NCBI GenBank assembly: GCA_002368645.1
Contig: DFEE01000009.1
Span: 2,738-34,339, forward strand
Reading direction: 5' to 3'
Length of the DNA stretch: 31,602 bases
Origin: Bacteroidales bacterium UBA3810
GTDB taxonomy: Bacteria; Bacteroidota; Bacteroidia; Bacteroidales; Paludibacteraceae
Shown: in pieces, positions 1 through 5,965 of the stretch
Numbering within the stretch: position 1 is the stretch's first letter
Layout of the letters: each line of letters opens with the position of its first letter
Program-made: the position numbers and the translations under genes
Notes under the pieces: generated by a model
Databases searched by the model: none
Told to the model about the DNA's origin: nothing
The model's input: only the letters and a program-made list of their open reading frames with translations

Positions 1-32
1 GGGATTGGAAGGGCTACGGTATTAGTTACTAA
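1..32 (+). CDS. Possible 3' end of a gene cut by the window edge
   Basis: In frame 3 the first bases read DWKGYGISY followed by TAA at 30-32. The alternating aromatic and polar pattern with a final Tyr is what an outer-membrane beta-barrel or beta-sandwich C-terminus often looks like, but nine residues are too few to name a family. Another frame stays open to 72 and reads less naturally. This is a guess that needs the upstream sequence. Confidence 0.3.
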   Translation, partial: DWKGYGISY

Positions 33-151
33 TGCGGAACTTGTGACCCCCTGCAAAGCCCGACCGACGTAGCTCTGGAGATGAGTGGATCTGCAGAGGT
101 ATATAGAGACGCCAAAGGAGGGTACAACGAGGGAAAAATGCTTTTTATGCG

Positions 152-182
152 AATTGTGTAAAAAATGCCGTAAATTGTGTAA
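152..182 (+). promoter_or_regulatory. Direct repeat AATTGTGTAA x2, candidate operator
   Basis: The 10-mer AATTGTGTAA occurs at 152-161 and again at 173-182. The copies are exactly 21 bp apart, about two turns of the helix, and the second ends about 22 bp before the -7 element of the flavodoxin gene. Same-face direct repeats just upstream of a promoter fit an activator or repressor site, for instance of the AraC type, but no regulator gene is in view. The rest of 33-151 shows no gene or structure I can support. Confidence 0.35.
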
Positions 183-204
183 CGACTATTTCGCAAAAAA
201 GCAG

Positions 205-212
205 TAATTTTG
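205..212 (+). promoter_or_regulatory. Bacteroidota -7 element of the flavodoxin-acetyltransferase pair
   Basis: TAATTTTG matches the TAnnTTTG consensus used by the main sigma factor of Bacteroidota. It lies 14 bp before the ATG at 227 and 23 bp before the preferred ATG at 236. I see no good -33 TTG at the usual 19-20 bp spacing, which together with the upstream direct repeat may mean the promoter depends on an activator. Confidence 0.6.
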
Positions 213-235
213 CACCGCAATTCAAAATGATGGTT

Positions 236-829
236 ATGAAAAAGATTTTATTCACCTTGCTTGCGGCTCTTGCATTAACAGGCTGCAACGCACAAAACAA
301 AAATGAACAAATGGCAAATCACAAATGTTTGGTAGTATTCTTCTCCCATGCCGGAGAGAACTACTCGGTGGGAAACATCAAAGTGGGCAACACCAAGATC
401 GTGGCGGACTACATCAGCGAACTGATCGGAGCGGATCAGTTTGAGATTGTGACGCACAAATACGACGGAATGGCTTATACGCCGTTGACCGAACTGGCGC
501 AAGAGGAAGCCCGCAACGACGAGCGTCCGGATTTTGAACTCGTACCGAGCGTTGATTTCAGTCAGTATGACACCATTTTTATCGGTAGTCCGATATGGTG
601 GGGCACGTACCCGCAGGTGATGTTCACGTTCTTTGACCGTTATGACCTGAACGGCAAGACCATTTATCCTTTCACTACACACGAAGGAAGCGGTCTTGGC
701 AATGTGATGAGCGACGTCCGCAAAGCGTACCCGAATGCCGACGTGAAGCCCGGTTTCAGCATCTACGGACATGAGGTACGTACCAACAAGGCGAAAGTGG
801 AAAAATGGATTAGTGGACTTAATCTCTGA
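236..829 (+). CDS. Flavodoxin-like lipoprotein
   Basis: The protein of about 197 residues is a predicted lipoprotein: MKK, a hydrophobic core, then a lipobox LTGC with the acylated Cys near residue 17. A flavodoxin fold follows. The phosphate-binding loop is in the stretch SHAGENYSVGNIKVGNT, and the later FIGSPIWWGTYP and FTTHEGSGLG segments are typical of the 50s and 90s FMN loops. FMN binding and an electron-transfer or quinone-reductase role are inferred from the family; the physiological substrate is unknown. In-frame ATGs exist at 227 and 230, but 236 places the positive n-region directly at the N-terminus. The stop overlaps the next start as TGATG, so the two genes are probably translationally coupled. 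Confidence 0.85.
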   Translation: MKKILFTLLAALALTGCNAQNKNEQMANHKCLVVFFSHAGENYSVGNIKVGNTKIVADYISELIGADQFEIVTHKYDGMAYTPLTELAQEEARNDERPDFELVPSVDFSQYDTIFIGSPIWWGTYPQVMFTFFDRYDLNGKTIYPFTTHEGSGLGNVMSDVRKAYPNADVKPGFSIYGHEVRTNKAKVEKWISGLNL

Positions 830-1374
830 TGATTATGGAAGAATTTCGAGTTGACCCGCGGGTGACGACACCCGAAGCGCAAGCCGCGTACATTGAGCAG
901 GGACGCAAACTGTTTGCCTTCAACCAGACCGTTCCTTTCACGCCGGAGAATATCGAAGCGACAAAAGCCCTCTTTGGTGAGAACCTCGGCGAAGGAGCCA
1001 TCGTGCAACCGCCTTTGAAAGGTGTATGCTTTGATATGGTCCATATCGGCAAAAACGTCATGATTATGCCCGATTGTCTGATGATGTCGCGCGGCGGTAT
1101 TACGATTGAAGACGGCGCGATGATTGCTGCGAACGTGCAACTGATCAGTAATAACCACGACCTCTACGAGCGCCAGATACTTATCTGCAAGCCCGTGCGG
1201 ATCTGTAAGAATGCTTGGGTGGGCGCCGGGGCAACTATCCTGCCGGGCGTGACGGTCGGCGAGAATGCAGTGGTAGCCGCTGCAGCGGTTGTGACCAAAG
1301 ACGTGCCGGCCAACACCATCGTCGCCGGCAACCCTGCCAAAGTCATCAAAACCATTCCACCAAAAGGAGTCTAG
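829..1374 (+). CDS. Hexapeptide-repeat O-acetyltransferase (maltose/galactoside acetyltransferase-like)
   Basis: This 181-residue protein belongs to the LacA/Maa/NodL group of left-handed beta-helix acetyltransferases, which move acetyl from acetyl-CoA to a sugar hydroxyl in the cytoplasm and act as trimers. The N-terminal 60 residues are the helical cap (GRKLFAFNQTVPFTPE). Hexapeptide repeats follow, with the catalytic His in ISNNHDLYER, then AWVGAGATILPGVTVGENAVVAA and the closing VAGNPAKVIK motif. It overlaps the flavodoxin gene by one base. ATG at 835 is an alternative start. The acceptor cannot be told from sequence. Pairing with a flavodoxin lipoprotein recurs in annotated Bacteroidota genomes as far as I recall, but I cannot check that here. 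Confidence 0.85.
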   Translation: MIMEEFRVDPRVTTPEAQAAYIEQGRKLFAFNQTVPFTPENIEATKALFGENLGEGAIVQPPLKGVCFDMVHIGKNVMIMPDCLMMSRGGITIEDGAMIAANVQLISNNHDLYERQILICKPVRICKNAWVGAGATILPGVTVGENAVVAAAAVVTKDVPANTIVAGNPAKVIKTIPPKGV

Positions 1375-1412
1375 CATCCTTGCAAAACTTAAGTTCTTCC
1401 AAACGGATGATA

Positions 1413-1433
1413 TGCAGAAAGTGAGGGATTCGA
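1413..1433 (-). repeat. Partial copy of the tRNA-Ser 3' end
   Basis: Bases 1413-1433 match 1680-1700 at 20 of 21 positions. The original covers the discriminator base, the 3' acceptor strand and most of the T arm of the tRNA-Ser. Similarity stops right after the TTCGA of the T loop. Such copies are left by integrases that use tRNA 3' ends as attachment sites, or by an unequal tRNA duplication. No integrase gene is in the window. Confidence 0.6.
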
Positions 1434-1614
1434 GGGCACCGACCTCGCTACGCTCGCCCACCTCGAAGACCCTATAGCCAGCCGGCGGCATCCCGGGCAA
1501 GCGGGCGCTTGGGCAACCCATCGGGCGCATAAGAAACAGACTATCGTCCGTCACTTTATTTGTCCGCTAACAGGTCACTATGAGCAAGCTCCTATGCCCT
1601 ATTGACGTACAAAT
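1434..1614. other. Non-coding stretch between the tRNA-end copy and the terminator
   Basis: No convincing gene is present; long minus-strand frames here run antisense through the acetyltransferase and have no recognisable product. Near its start, TTCGAGG and CCTCGAA flank about 28 bases and can form an imperfect hairpin. A GC-rich patch at about 1483-1530 (AGCCGGCGGCATCCCGGGC and neighbours) resembles in character the GC-rich repeats at 16736-16781 and 23546-23613. The segment may be debris of a lost element between the two tRNA-end copies. Confidence 0.4.
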
Positions 1615-1644
1615 AAAAATGAGAGCTCAAAGACTCTCATTTTT
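1615..1644 (-). terminator. Intrinsic terminator of tRNA-Ser
   Basis: An 11-bp perfect stem, AAAAATGAGAG with CTCTCATTTTT, closes an 8-base loop. Read on the minus strand it follows the tRNA by 37 bases and ends in a U run. The A and T runs on both sides mean it could stop transcription in either direction, including read-through from the acetyltransferase gene. Confidence 0.85.
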
Positions 1645-1655
1645 CTTATGTGTCC

Positions 1656-1687
1656 GCTCGGTTTCCCGAGCTTTCCGCTTGCGGAAA
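1656..1687 (-). other. Structured 3' trailer of tRNA-Ser
   Basis: Two hairpins sit directly downstream of the tRNA body. One is GCTCGG-GAAA-CCGAGC (1656-1671 on the minus strand), a GNRA tetraloop. The other pairs the tRNA's own 3' acceptor strand CTTTCCG with CGGAAAG in the trailer, across a four-base loop. The second would compete with normal acceptor-stem folding until the trailer is removed. Confidence 0.55.
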
Positions 1688-1770
1688 GTGAGGGATTCGA
1701 ACCCCCGGTACGACGTAATGCGTACACCACATTTCGAGTGTGGCTCTTTCGACCACTCAGACAACTTTCC
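1682..1770 (-). tRNA. tRNA-Ser(CGA)
   Basis: The minus strand folds as a class II tRNA of 89 bases. The acceptor is GGAAAGT/ACTTTCC with discriminator G. The anticodon stem is CCACA/TGTGG with loop CTCGAAA, giving anticodon CGA, which reads the Ser codon UCG. The long variable arm is closed by GTACG/CGTAC, and the T arm is GGGGG-TTCGAAT-CCCTC with one G-U pair. CCA is not encoded (CAA follows). The 3' end is followed by a structured trailer and a strong terminator. The gene starts five bases after a dispersed repeat, and the nearest promoter-like element lies about 250 bp upstream. Confidence 0.95.
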
Positions 1771-1775
1771 TTAGA

Positions 1776-1854
1776 CTTCGTGTTAGTTACTGCGTGTTGG
1801 TTACGGCTTCGCCGTGTTGTTCCAGGATACCAGGTGCCCAGGTCACCATTATAG
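1776..1854 (-). repeat. Dispersed element, copy A (upstream of tRNA-Ser)
   Basis: Read on the minus strand this copy has, in order, ATAATGGTGACC, a CACCTGGTATCCTGGAAC core (within 1816-1836), a hairpin ACGGC-GAA-GCCGT (1803-1815), and two 14-base units of the type TAACCAACACGAAG. It ends five bases before the tRNA. Copies B (29468-29574) and C (30935-30975) share the core and orientation relative to the next gene. A degenerate second core continues to about 1890 (CCTGGTCAC and ATCCCGGAAC). Confidence 0.8.
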
Positions 1855-2016
1855 GGTGTGGTTCCGGGATGCTAAGTGACCAGGTTCCCGATTATGTTCT
1901 ATGTCAACAACTGAAGGTTTTAGTCGTTCGCAAATTCGCACTATCAATCAATGATATTAGGATACGACATCCCCTTTTTGGGGCAGTAATCAACAGGTGA
2001 TAGCTTAATTTTCGTG
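1855..2016. other. Intergenic DNA, possibly a transcribed leader
   Basis: Only the degenerate extension of copy A (to about 1890) and a small CCCC-AAAAA-GGGG hairpin near 1970-1982 can be seen. No open frame here looks like a protein. If the minus-strand promoter at 2017-2024 is used, this is the leader of the tRNA-Ser transcript or a separate small RNA. Confidence 0.35.
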
Positions 2017-2024
2017 CAAAAGTA
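2017..2024 (-). promoter_or_regulatory. Minus-strand -7 element facing the tRNA-Ser
   Basis: On the minus strand the sequence is TACTTTTG, a perfect TAnnTTTG match. It faces away from the kinase gene and towards the tRNA, whose 5' end lies 246 bases downstream. It is the only good match I see for the tRNA. Confidence 0.5.
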
Positions 2025-2056
2025 TATATTTTTTTTGATATATCCAAATTTTTTTA

Positions 2057-2064
2057 TATTTTTG
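2057..2064 (+). promoter_or_regulatory. -7 element of the HprK-like gene
   Basis: TATTTTTG fits TAnnTTTG. A TTG at 2035-2037 lies 19 bp upstream, the usual -33 distance. Only eight bases separate the element from the ATG at 2073, so the leader would be just a few bases long. Confidence 0.7.
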
Positions 2065-2072
2065 CGGTAATT

Positions 2073-2996
2073 ATGGAGAAAAAATACCTTATAGCCGGTT
2101 TATCATTTATCGTGGATGCCCCTAATGAGGCATTTGAGTTGATGTGGAACTATGAGCCTTTCGAAGTTCCAATGACATCCGAGCAAGCAGTATCAAGCGA
2201 GTCTAAAACTCCCCTACTGTTCACTTTGCATGTCGGTGATTTTCCCATTCCAGAAGATAAGAAACATGTTTATACAGACTCTTCAGATGACGATATGCCT
2301 CGGATAGAAATGAGTCGTGTATTGTCTATACGTAACTGCGAAGAGGATGATTGGCTTTTAGAAGAAGCCACTTCGCACGCAGCGCCCATTTGTATGCAAC
2401 TTAGAGCGAGTGCAGATTTCTCAGAAGGCTGGCTGACCGTCAAAGAGAAAGACGCTCTCAAGTTCGGTATAGATAACAGTGCGATGCTCCTCTTTGCCTT
2501 TACGAGCCTATGGTACGAGACGTTAGAGATGCACGCCTCCGTTCCTGTCAAAGATGGGAAAGGTTACCTATTTCTCGGCAAATCCGGTACCGGCAAGTCC
2601 ACGCATTCCCTCCAATGGCATGCAGCATTTCCTGACGCTTATCTCCTTAATGACGATAACCCGATTCTCCGTATTATAAACAATACCCTCATGGTTTACG
2701 GGTCACCGTGGTCCGGCAAGACGCCTTGTTACAAAAACCTGTCAGCGCCTGTAGGCGGTATTGTGAAAATCAAACAAGCTCCCTATAATAAGGCACGCGC
2801 ATTGAAACTGCCGGAGGCGTATGCCTATATGTTATCTTCTGCAAGCGGATTAAAGATAGAGTCTAAGATGATGGATAAGCTCTATGAGATAATTGCACAA
2901 ATTATCCAAATGATACCAATGTTGGAATTGGAATGCCTGCCTAATCCCGATGCGGCGAGGACCTGCTACGAAGCATTAACCATTCACGATCTATAA
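2073..2996 (+). CDS. HPr kinase/phosphorylase-like ATP-binding protein
   Basis: The 307-residue protein has an uncharacterised N-terminal half and a C-terminal P-loop kinase domain of the HprK/PEP-carboxykinase-like type. The features are Walker A GKSGTGKST at 169-177, LLNDDNPIL with paired Asp at 194-195 in the position of the Mg/catalytic acid, and GSPWSGK at 210-216. Related stand-alone proteins are annotated as HprK-related kinases; some act near PqqD-like or peptide-modification genes, but none is beside this one. No PTS component is in view, so HPr need not be the substrate. It has its own promoter and is monocistronic. Its C-terminal region (residues 255-307) shows nothing I recognise. 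The fold is fairly certain, the function unknown. Confidence 0.75.
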   Translation: MEKKYLIAGLSFIVDAPNEAFELMWNYEPFEVPMTSEQAVSSESKTPLLFTLHVGDFPIPEDKKHVYTDSSDDDMPRIEMSRVLSIRNCEEDDWLLEEATSHAAPICMQLRASADFSEGWLTVKEKDALKFGIDNSAMLLFAFTSLWYETLEMHASVPVKDGKGYLFLGKSGTGKSTHSLQWHAAFPDAYLLNDDNPILRIINNTLMVYGSPWSGKTPCYKNLSAPVGGIVKIKQAPYNKARALKLPEAYAYMLSSASGLKIESKMMDKLYEIIAQIIQMIPMLELECLPNPDAARTCYEALTIHDL

Positions 2997-3010
2997 GGGA
3001 TCTATGCTAA

Positions 3011-3054
3011 TGGTCCCGTAGTGGTCCCGTTGTGGTCCCGTTGTGGTCCCGTTG
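3011..3054. repeat. 11-bp tandem array (TGGTCCCGTTG)x4
   Basis: Four head-to-tail 11-base units; three are identical and the first differs at one position (TAG for TTG). The array fills most of the 68-bp gap between the converging HprK-like and LolC/E-like genes, where one would expect a terminator. No hairpin with a T run is present. Confidence 0.95.
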
Positions 3055-3064
3055 GAGTACCGAC

Positions 3065-4315
3065 TCACTCGTACTGCAAAACGCGGGCAGGATCGACTTT
3101 AGCAATGAGGTACGTAGGTGCCAAAACGACGAGTGCCGCGATAGCGACGGTAAGCAGGTCAAGTGCGATAAAGAGTATCCACGGGAAAGCAATAGGCACA
3201 TACGGCACATAATAAGTCACCGGATCAAGGGGAATGATATGCGTATAGTATTGCAGCGCGAGCAAGGGTAAGGCAATAGCATTGCCGATAAGGACACCCT
3301 TAAGGATAAGGTGGAGCGCTTGAAAGCGAAAGATACGCATAATAAACGAATTATCCGCTCCTAAGGCCTTCATAAGTCCAATAAACTGCACACTATTGAG
3401 CATCAAAATAATAAGCCCTGAGACGATAGCAAAAGCCGAAACTGCACACATAAGCAGTATAATAATCAGCACATTCGTATCGAGAAGGTCGAGCCAAGCA
3501 AAGATAGCAGGATTGCGTTGCACCAAATTGACCAAATAAAGGGCATTACCATCCTCGTCCAGTTTATTCGCCGTTTTGCGCCAAACAAGTTCTTCCACTT
3601 GCGGCACATCACTTAATGTAGTAGCCCGAATATCAATTCCGGAGCACTGCGCCGGTGCATTATTTCCTATTGCTTCATCAGAAGAGTTGCCAGCCCACTG
3701 ATTAACCTGTCTTAAGAGCGACATGGTTGTAAGGACAAACCGCGCATCAAACTCTTCAAGTCCCGTGCGGTAGATACCGGAAATAATGAGTTTGCGCTGG
3801 CGAATAGATTCTGCAAAAAAGAAAGCATTCAAGTTGTCTCCGCATTGCAGTTGCAGTGCCTTTGCGAGCGAATATGAGATGAGCACTTCCTTATCGGAAC
3901 GAGGTACGTCTCCTTCAATGAGCGCATCGCGAAAGAACGTCATGTCGTCCGATGCCTTGCAAACCACTCCTTGGAAAGCGGAATCTGTTTTGAAGATAGC
4001 GGGTTTGGTGATAAAAGGCGCAACAACCGCGACATTATCTATTTGCCGCAGTTCGTTCAAAAGCGAGTCAGTGACGTTTATCGGTAGATACTCGTATGTA
4101 TTGTTATTATCGAAATTGACGAGTTGCAGATGTGCCTCAAAGCCGGCGACTTTCTCGGTCACTGTTTGCTTAAAACCAATGACGATAGCGATAGAAACAA
4201 GCATAACCACGACACCCAGCGCGATACCGATGAGGGGGATCGTAGTTTGTGTATCACGTGCGTTAGAGAAGCGAAAAAGCCTCCGAGCAATAGTATAGGC
4301 ATATGAATTTGGCAT
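3065..4315 (-). CDS. LolC/LolE-type ABC permease (FtsX family)
   Basis: This 416-residue inner-membrane protein has the FtsX/LolC-E layout: a first membrane segment at about 25-48 (IPLIGIALGVVVMLVSIAIVIGF), a large periplasmic domain of roughly 230 residues, then three membrane segments in the last 140 residues. LolC/E proteins work with the ATPase LolD to release lipoproteins from the inner membrane to a chaperone; FtsX-fold exporters such as MacB are the alternative. No LolD-like ATPase is adjacent, as is common in Bacteroidota. The ATG at 4315 gives a short cytoplasmic N-terminus with an amphipathic helix (ARRLFRF) typical of the family. No TAnnTTTG element is visible in the 48-bp divergent gap upstream. 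Confidence 0.85.
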   Translation of the reverse strand: MPNSYAYTIARRLFRFSNARDTQTTIPLIGIALGVVVMLVSIAIVIGFKQTVTEKVAGFEAHLQLVNFDNNNTYEYLPINVTDSLLNELRQIDNVAVVAPFITKPAIFKTDSAFQGVVCKASDDMTFFRDALIEGDVPRSDKEVLISYSLAKALQLQCGDNLNAFFFAESIRQRKLIISGIYRTGLEEFDARFVLTTMSLLRQVNQWAGNSSDEAIGNNAPAQCSGIDIRATTLSDVPQVEELVWRKTANKLDEDGNALYLVNLVQRNPAIFAWLDLLDTNVLIIILLMCAVSAFAIVSGLIILMLNSVQFIGLMKALGADNSFIMRIFRFQALHLILKGVLIGNAIALPLLALQYYTHIIPLDPVTYYVPYVPIAFPWILFIALDLLTVAIAALVVLAPTYLIAKVDPARVLQYE

Positions 4316-4363
4316 GATATTTGTGGCAATCCCAGTGAGTGAGTTAATTATTTTAGTTTAGTT

Positions 4364-4759
4364 ATGAAAAAGTATTTATTTATTGTATTATTCGCTTCAG
4401 GTTCTCTGCTATTATCCGCTCAAGCACCAGCGGGTATGCCTGCCCCCAAGCGCAGCCCGGAACAAGTAGCAGCCAAGCAGACCGAGCGTATGGTTCGCGA
4501 GTTGGGTATCAGTGATAGCATTCAGCGCCAAAAGCTCTACGATTTTCACTTAAAGTATGCGCTATCCCGTCCGGACACATTAACCCGTCGAATCCGCCTT
4601 GAGCGCATGCAAGCGATGACAGATGAGTTAGAGCATTTGCTGACGAAAGAGCAGTTTAATGCCTTTATGGACAAGCAGCTTGAGCCTCAGTCTCATCGCC
4701 CGATGAGTATCGGCGTAAAGGCCAATAAGCCAATGCCGCCACACCAGCAGCCAGAGTAA
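4364..4759 (+). CDS. Small secreted Spy/CpxP-like protein
   Basis: The 131-residue product begins with a clear signal peptide (MKKYLFIVLFASGSLLLSAQA, cleavage probably after an Ala near 20). The mature part is charged and mainly helical, with MVRELGISDSIQRQKLYDFHLKY followed by a MQAMTDELEHLLTKEQFNAFMD segment resembling the LTxEQ motif of Spy/CpxP periplasmic chaperones and sensors. The C-terminus is proline rich. A weak promoter-like GATATTTG lies at 4316-4323. The last 95 bases run antisense to the end of the PAP2 gene, which is unusual for two real genes. Membership of the Spy/CpxP group is tentative. Confidence 0.7.
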   Translation: MKKYLFIVLFASGSLLLSAQAPAGMPAPKRSPEQVAAKQTERMVRELGISDSIQRQKLYDFHLKYALSRPDTLTRRIRLERMQAMTDELEHLLTKEQFNAFMDKQLEPQSHRPMSIGVKANKPMPPHQQPE

Positions 4760-5246
4760 GTCCCCCCAATATATCTGTGGGATAATGCACCCCGAGGTAT
4801 ATGCGTGAGTAACAGACCAAAACGGTCCACAAAGCAAGGAGCGTCCACATCAGGGCGCTTCTTCTATTATAAAGCAAGCCAAACAATAGCGCTACGCACG
4901 CTGTATTGGCCGCATGCGAAGAGGGAAAACCATATAAGCCTCCCCGGTAATTATTAACGACATGCAAGAGCGGTGCAACGCTTGGATCATGCGTCGGACG
5001 AAGACGCATAACAAGGGGTTTGAGCACCCTAAAGGAGATGAGGTCACACGCCGCAATAGCAAGAGCAATGACTATCGTAAAAAGCAGGGCTTTGCGCCAG
5101 CCGAATTTACGGCATAAAAGCCCGATAAGCACGAGGTATAACGGGATAAAAATATAGGGCGAACTAAGCCAAGTCATGCATTGGTCCAAGAATGGCGTGT
5201 TATGCCCATTGACCCACAATAATATAGCGGTGTCCCAATTATTCAT
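4665..5246 (-). CDS. PAP2-family membrane phosphatase
   Basis: A protein of 193 residues with about five to six membrane segments and all three PAP2 signatures: K-x6-RP at 76-84, PSSH at 108-111 (PSGH in the consensus), and SR-x5-H-x3-D at 147-158. Family members remove phosphate from undecaprenyl diphosphate, phosphatidic acid or lipid A. The envelope genes upstream in the same operon make undecaprenyl-PP recycling attractive, but that is inference. I chose ATG 5246 (MNNWD) because it overlaps the rsmE stop as ATGAATAA; an upstream in-frame start at 5276 lies inside rsmE. The C-terminal tail after the last membrane segment overlaps the small secreted gene on the other strand. Confidence 0.88.
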   Translation of the reverse strand: MNNWDTAILLWVNGHNTPFLDQCMTWLSSPYIFIPLYLVLIGLLCRKFGWRKALLFTIVIALAIAACDLISFRVLKPLVMRLRPTHDPSVAPLLHVVNNYRGGLYGFPSSHAANTACVALLFGLLYNRRSALMWTLLALWTVLVCYSRIYLGVHYPTDILGGLTLAAGVAALAYWPLRRYSSGDETEAQAACP

Positions 5247-5964
5247 TGAGCAAGATAGCGGTATGGCAAGCGACAATAGCTGCGGTCTCTGTTCGGAGAC
5301 GTGAGTTTCCTAAACTAACCGGTATAAAGCCCAGATTGAGTGCGTCTTGCACCTCCTGCTCACTAAAATCCCCTTCAGGACCTATCAAGACGGTCACATC
5401 CCGTCCGCGCTCTATTGCATCACGGAGTAACCTTTTATCTTCCTTGTAACAATGGGCGATAAAACGCTGTGCCGCAGTGGCTGCGGTCCCGACATTCTGT
5501 GCCGCCATAGAACGAATGAAATCATCATAGGGTGTCAATTCGTGCAGCTTAGGCAGATAAGGCGTCAGGGACTGTTTGGCAGCGGAGAGTATGATTTTCT
5601 CCAAGCGGTCGAGCCTCAGTTGCTTGCGTTCGGAAAAGCGGCAAAGCAACGGCGTAATCTCATCCACACCAATCTCGACACATTTCTCAACCGCCCACTC
5701 AAGGCGCTCTATGTTTTTAGTAGGCGCAATGGCTATATGGAGATGAAAATCGTGTCCCTTACGTTGGTGCTCGGAGGTGAGAATATCAAACTCACATGCT
5801 TTAGGATGTGCTTTGGTAATTCGCGCGGTATAGGTTGTACCACGACCGTCCGTCAGGAGAATAGTGTCCCCCTCGCGATATCGAAGCACTCGGACGCAAT
5901 GCGCCGATTCTTCCTCCGAGAGGCAATGATTACGTGCTATGTCCGGGGTATAAAAGAGGTACAT
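5239..5964 (-). CDS. rsmE: 16S rRNA (uracil-1498-N3)-methyltransferase RsmE
   Basis: This 241-residue SPOUT methyltransferase methylates N3 of U1498 in 16S rRNA. An N-terminal PUA-like barrel (residues 1-70, with HCVRVLRYREGD) is followed by the methyltransferase domain: KNIERLEWAVEKCVEIGVDEITPL at about 83-106, GPEGDF at 195-200 and the knot motif LGNSRLRTETA at 218-228 that binds S-adenosylmethionine. Length is normal. It starts one base after the prfA stop and overlaps the PAP2 gene, so all three are probably on one transcript. Confidence 0.95.
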   Translation of the reverse strand: MYLFYTPDIARNHCLSEEESAHCVRVLRYREGDTILLTDGRGTTYTARITKAHPKACEFDILTSEHQRKGHDFHLHIAIAPTKNIERLEWAVEKCVEIGVDEITPLLCRFSERKQLRLDRLEKIILSAAKQSLTPYLPKLHELTPYDDFIRSMAAQNVGTAATAAQRFIAHCYKEDKRLLRDAIERGRDVTVLIGPEGDFSEQEVQDALNLGFIPVSLGNSRLRTETAAIVACHTAILLNE

Positions 5965-5965
5965 A

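Noticed and set aside
29..220. Minus-strand 63-residue open frame at the window start
   Set aside because: It has no family resemblance, runs over the promoter and direct repeat of the flavodoxin gene, and its composition is not protein-like.
763..1554. Long minus-strand frame (263 codons)
   Set aside because: It is the shadow of the acetyltransferase gene running on into the tRNA-copy region; no recognisable motif, signal peptide or domain.
1434..1560. Second tRNA gene or tRNA pseudogene next to tRNA-Ser
   Set aside because: Only the acceptor and T-arm part matches; no anticodon arm or D arm can be folded from the following bases.
3011..3054. CRISPR array
   Set aside because: Units are 11 bp, contiguous and without spacers. 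The same reasoning excludes the arrays at 25428-25508 and 23514-23544. No cas genes are present.
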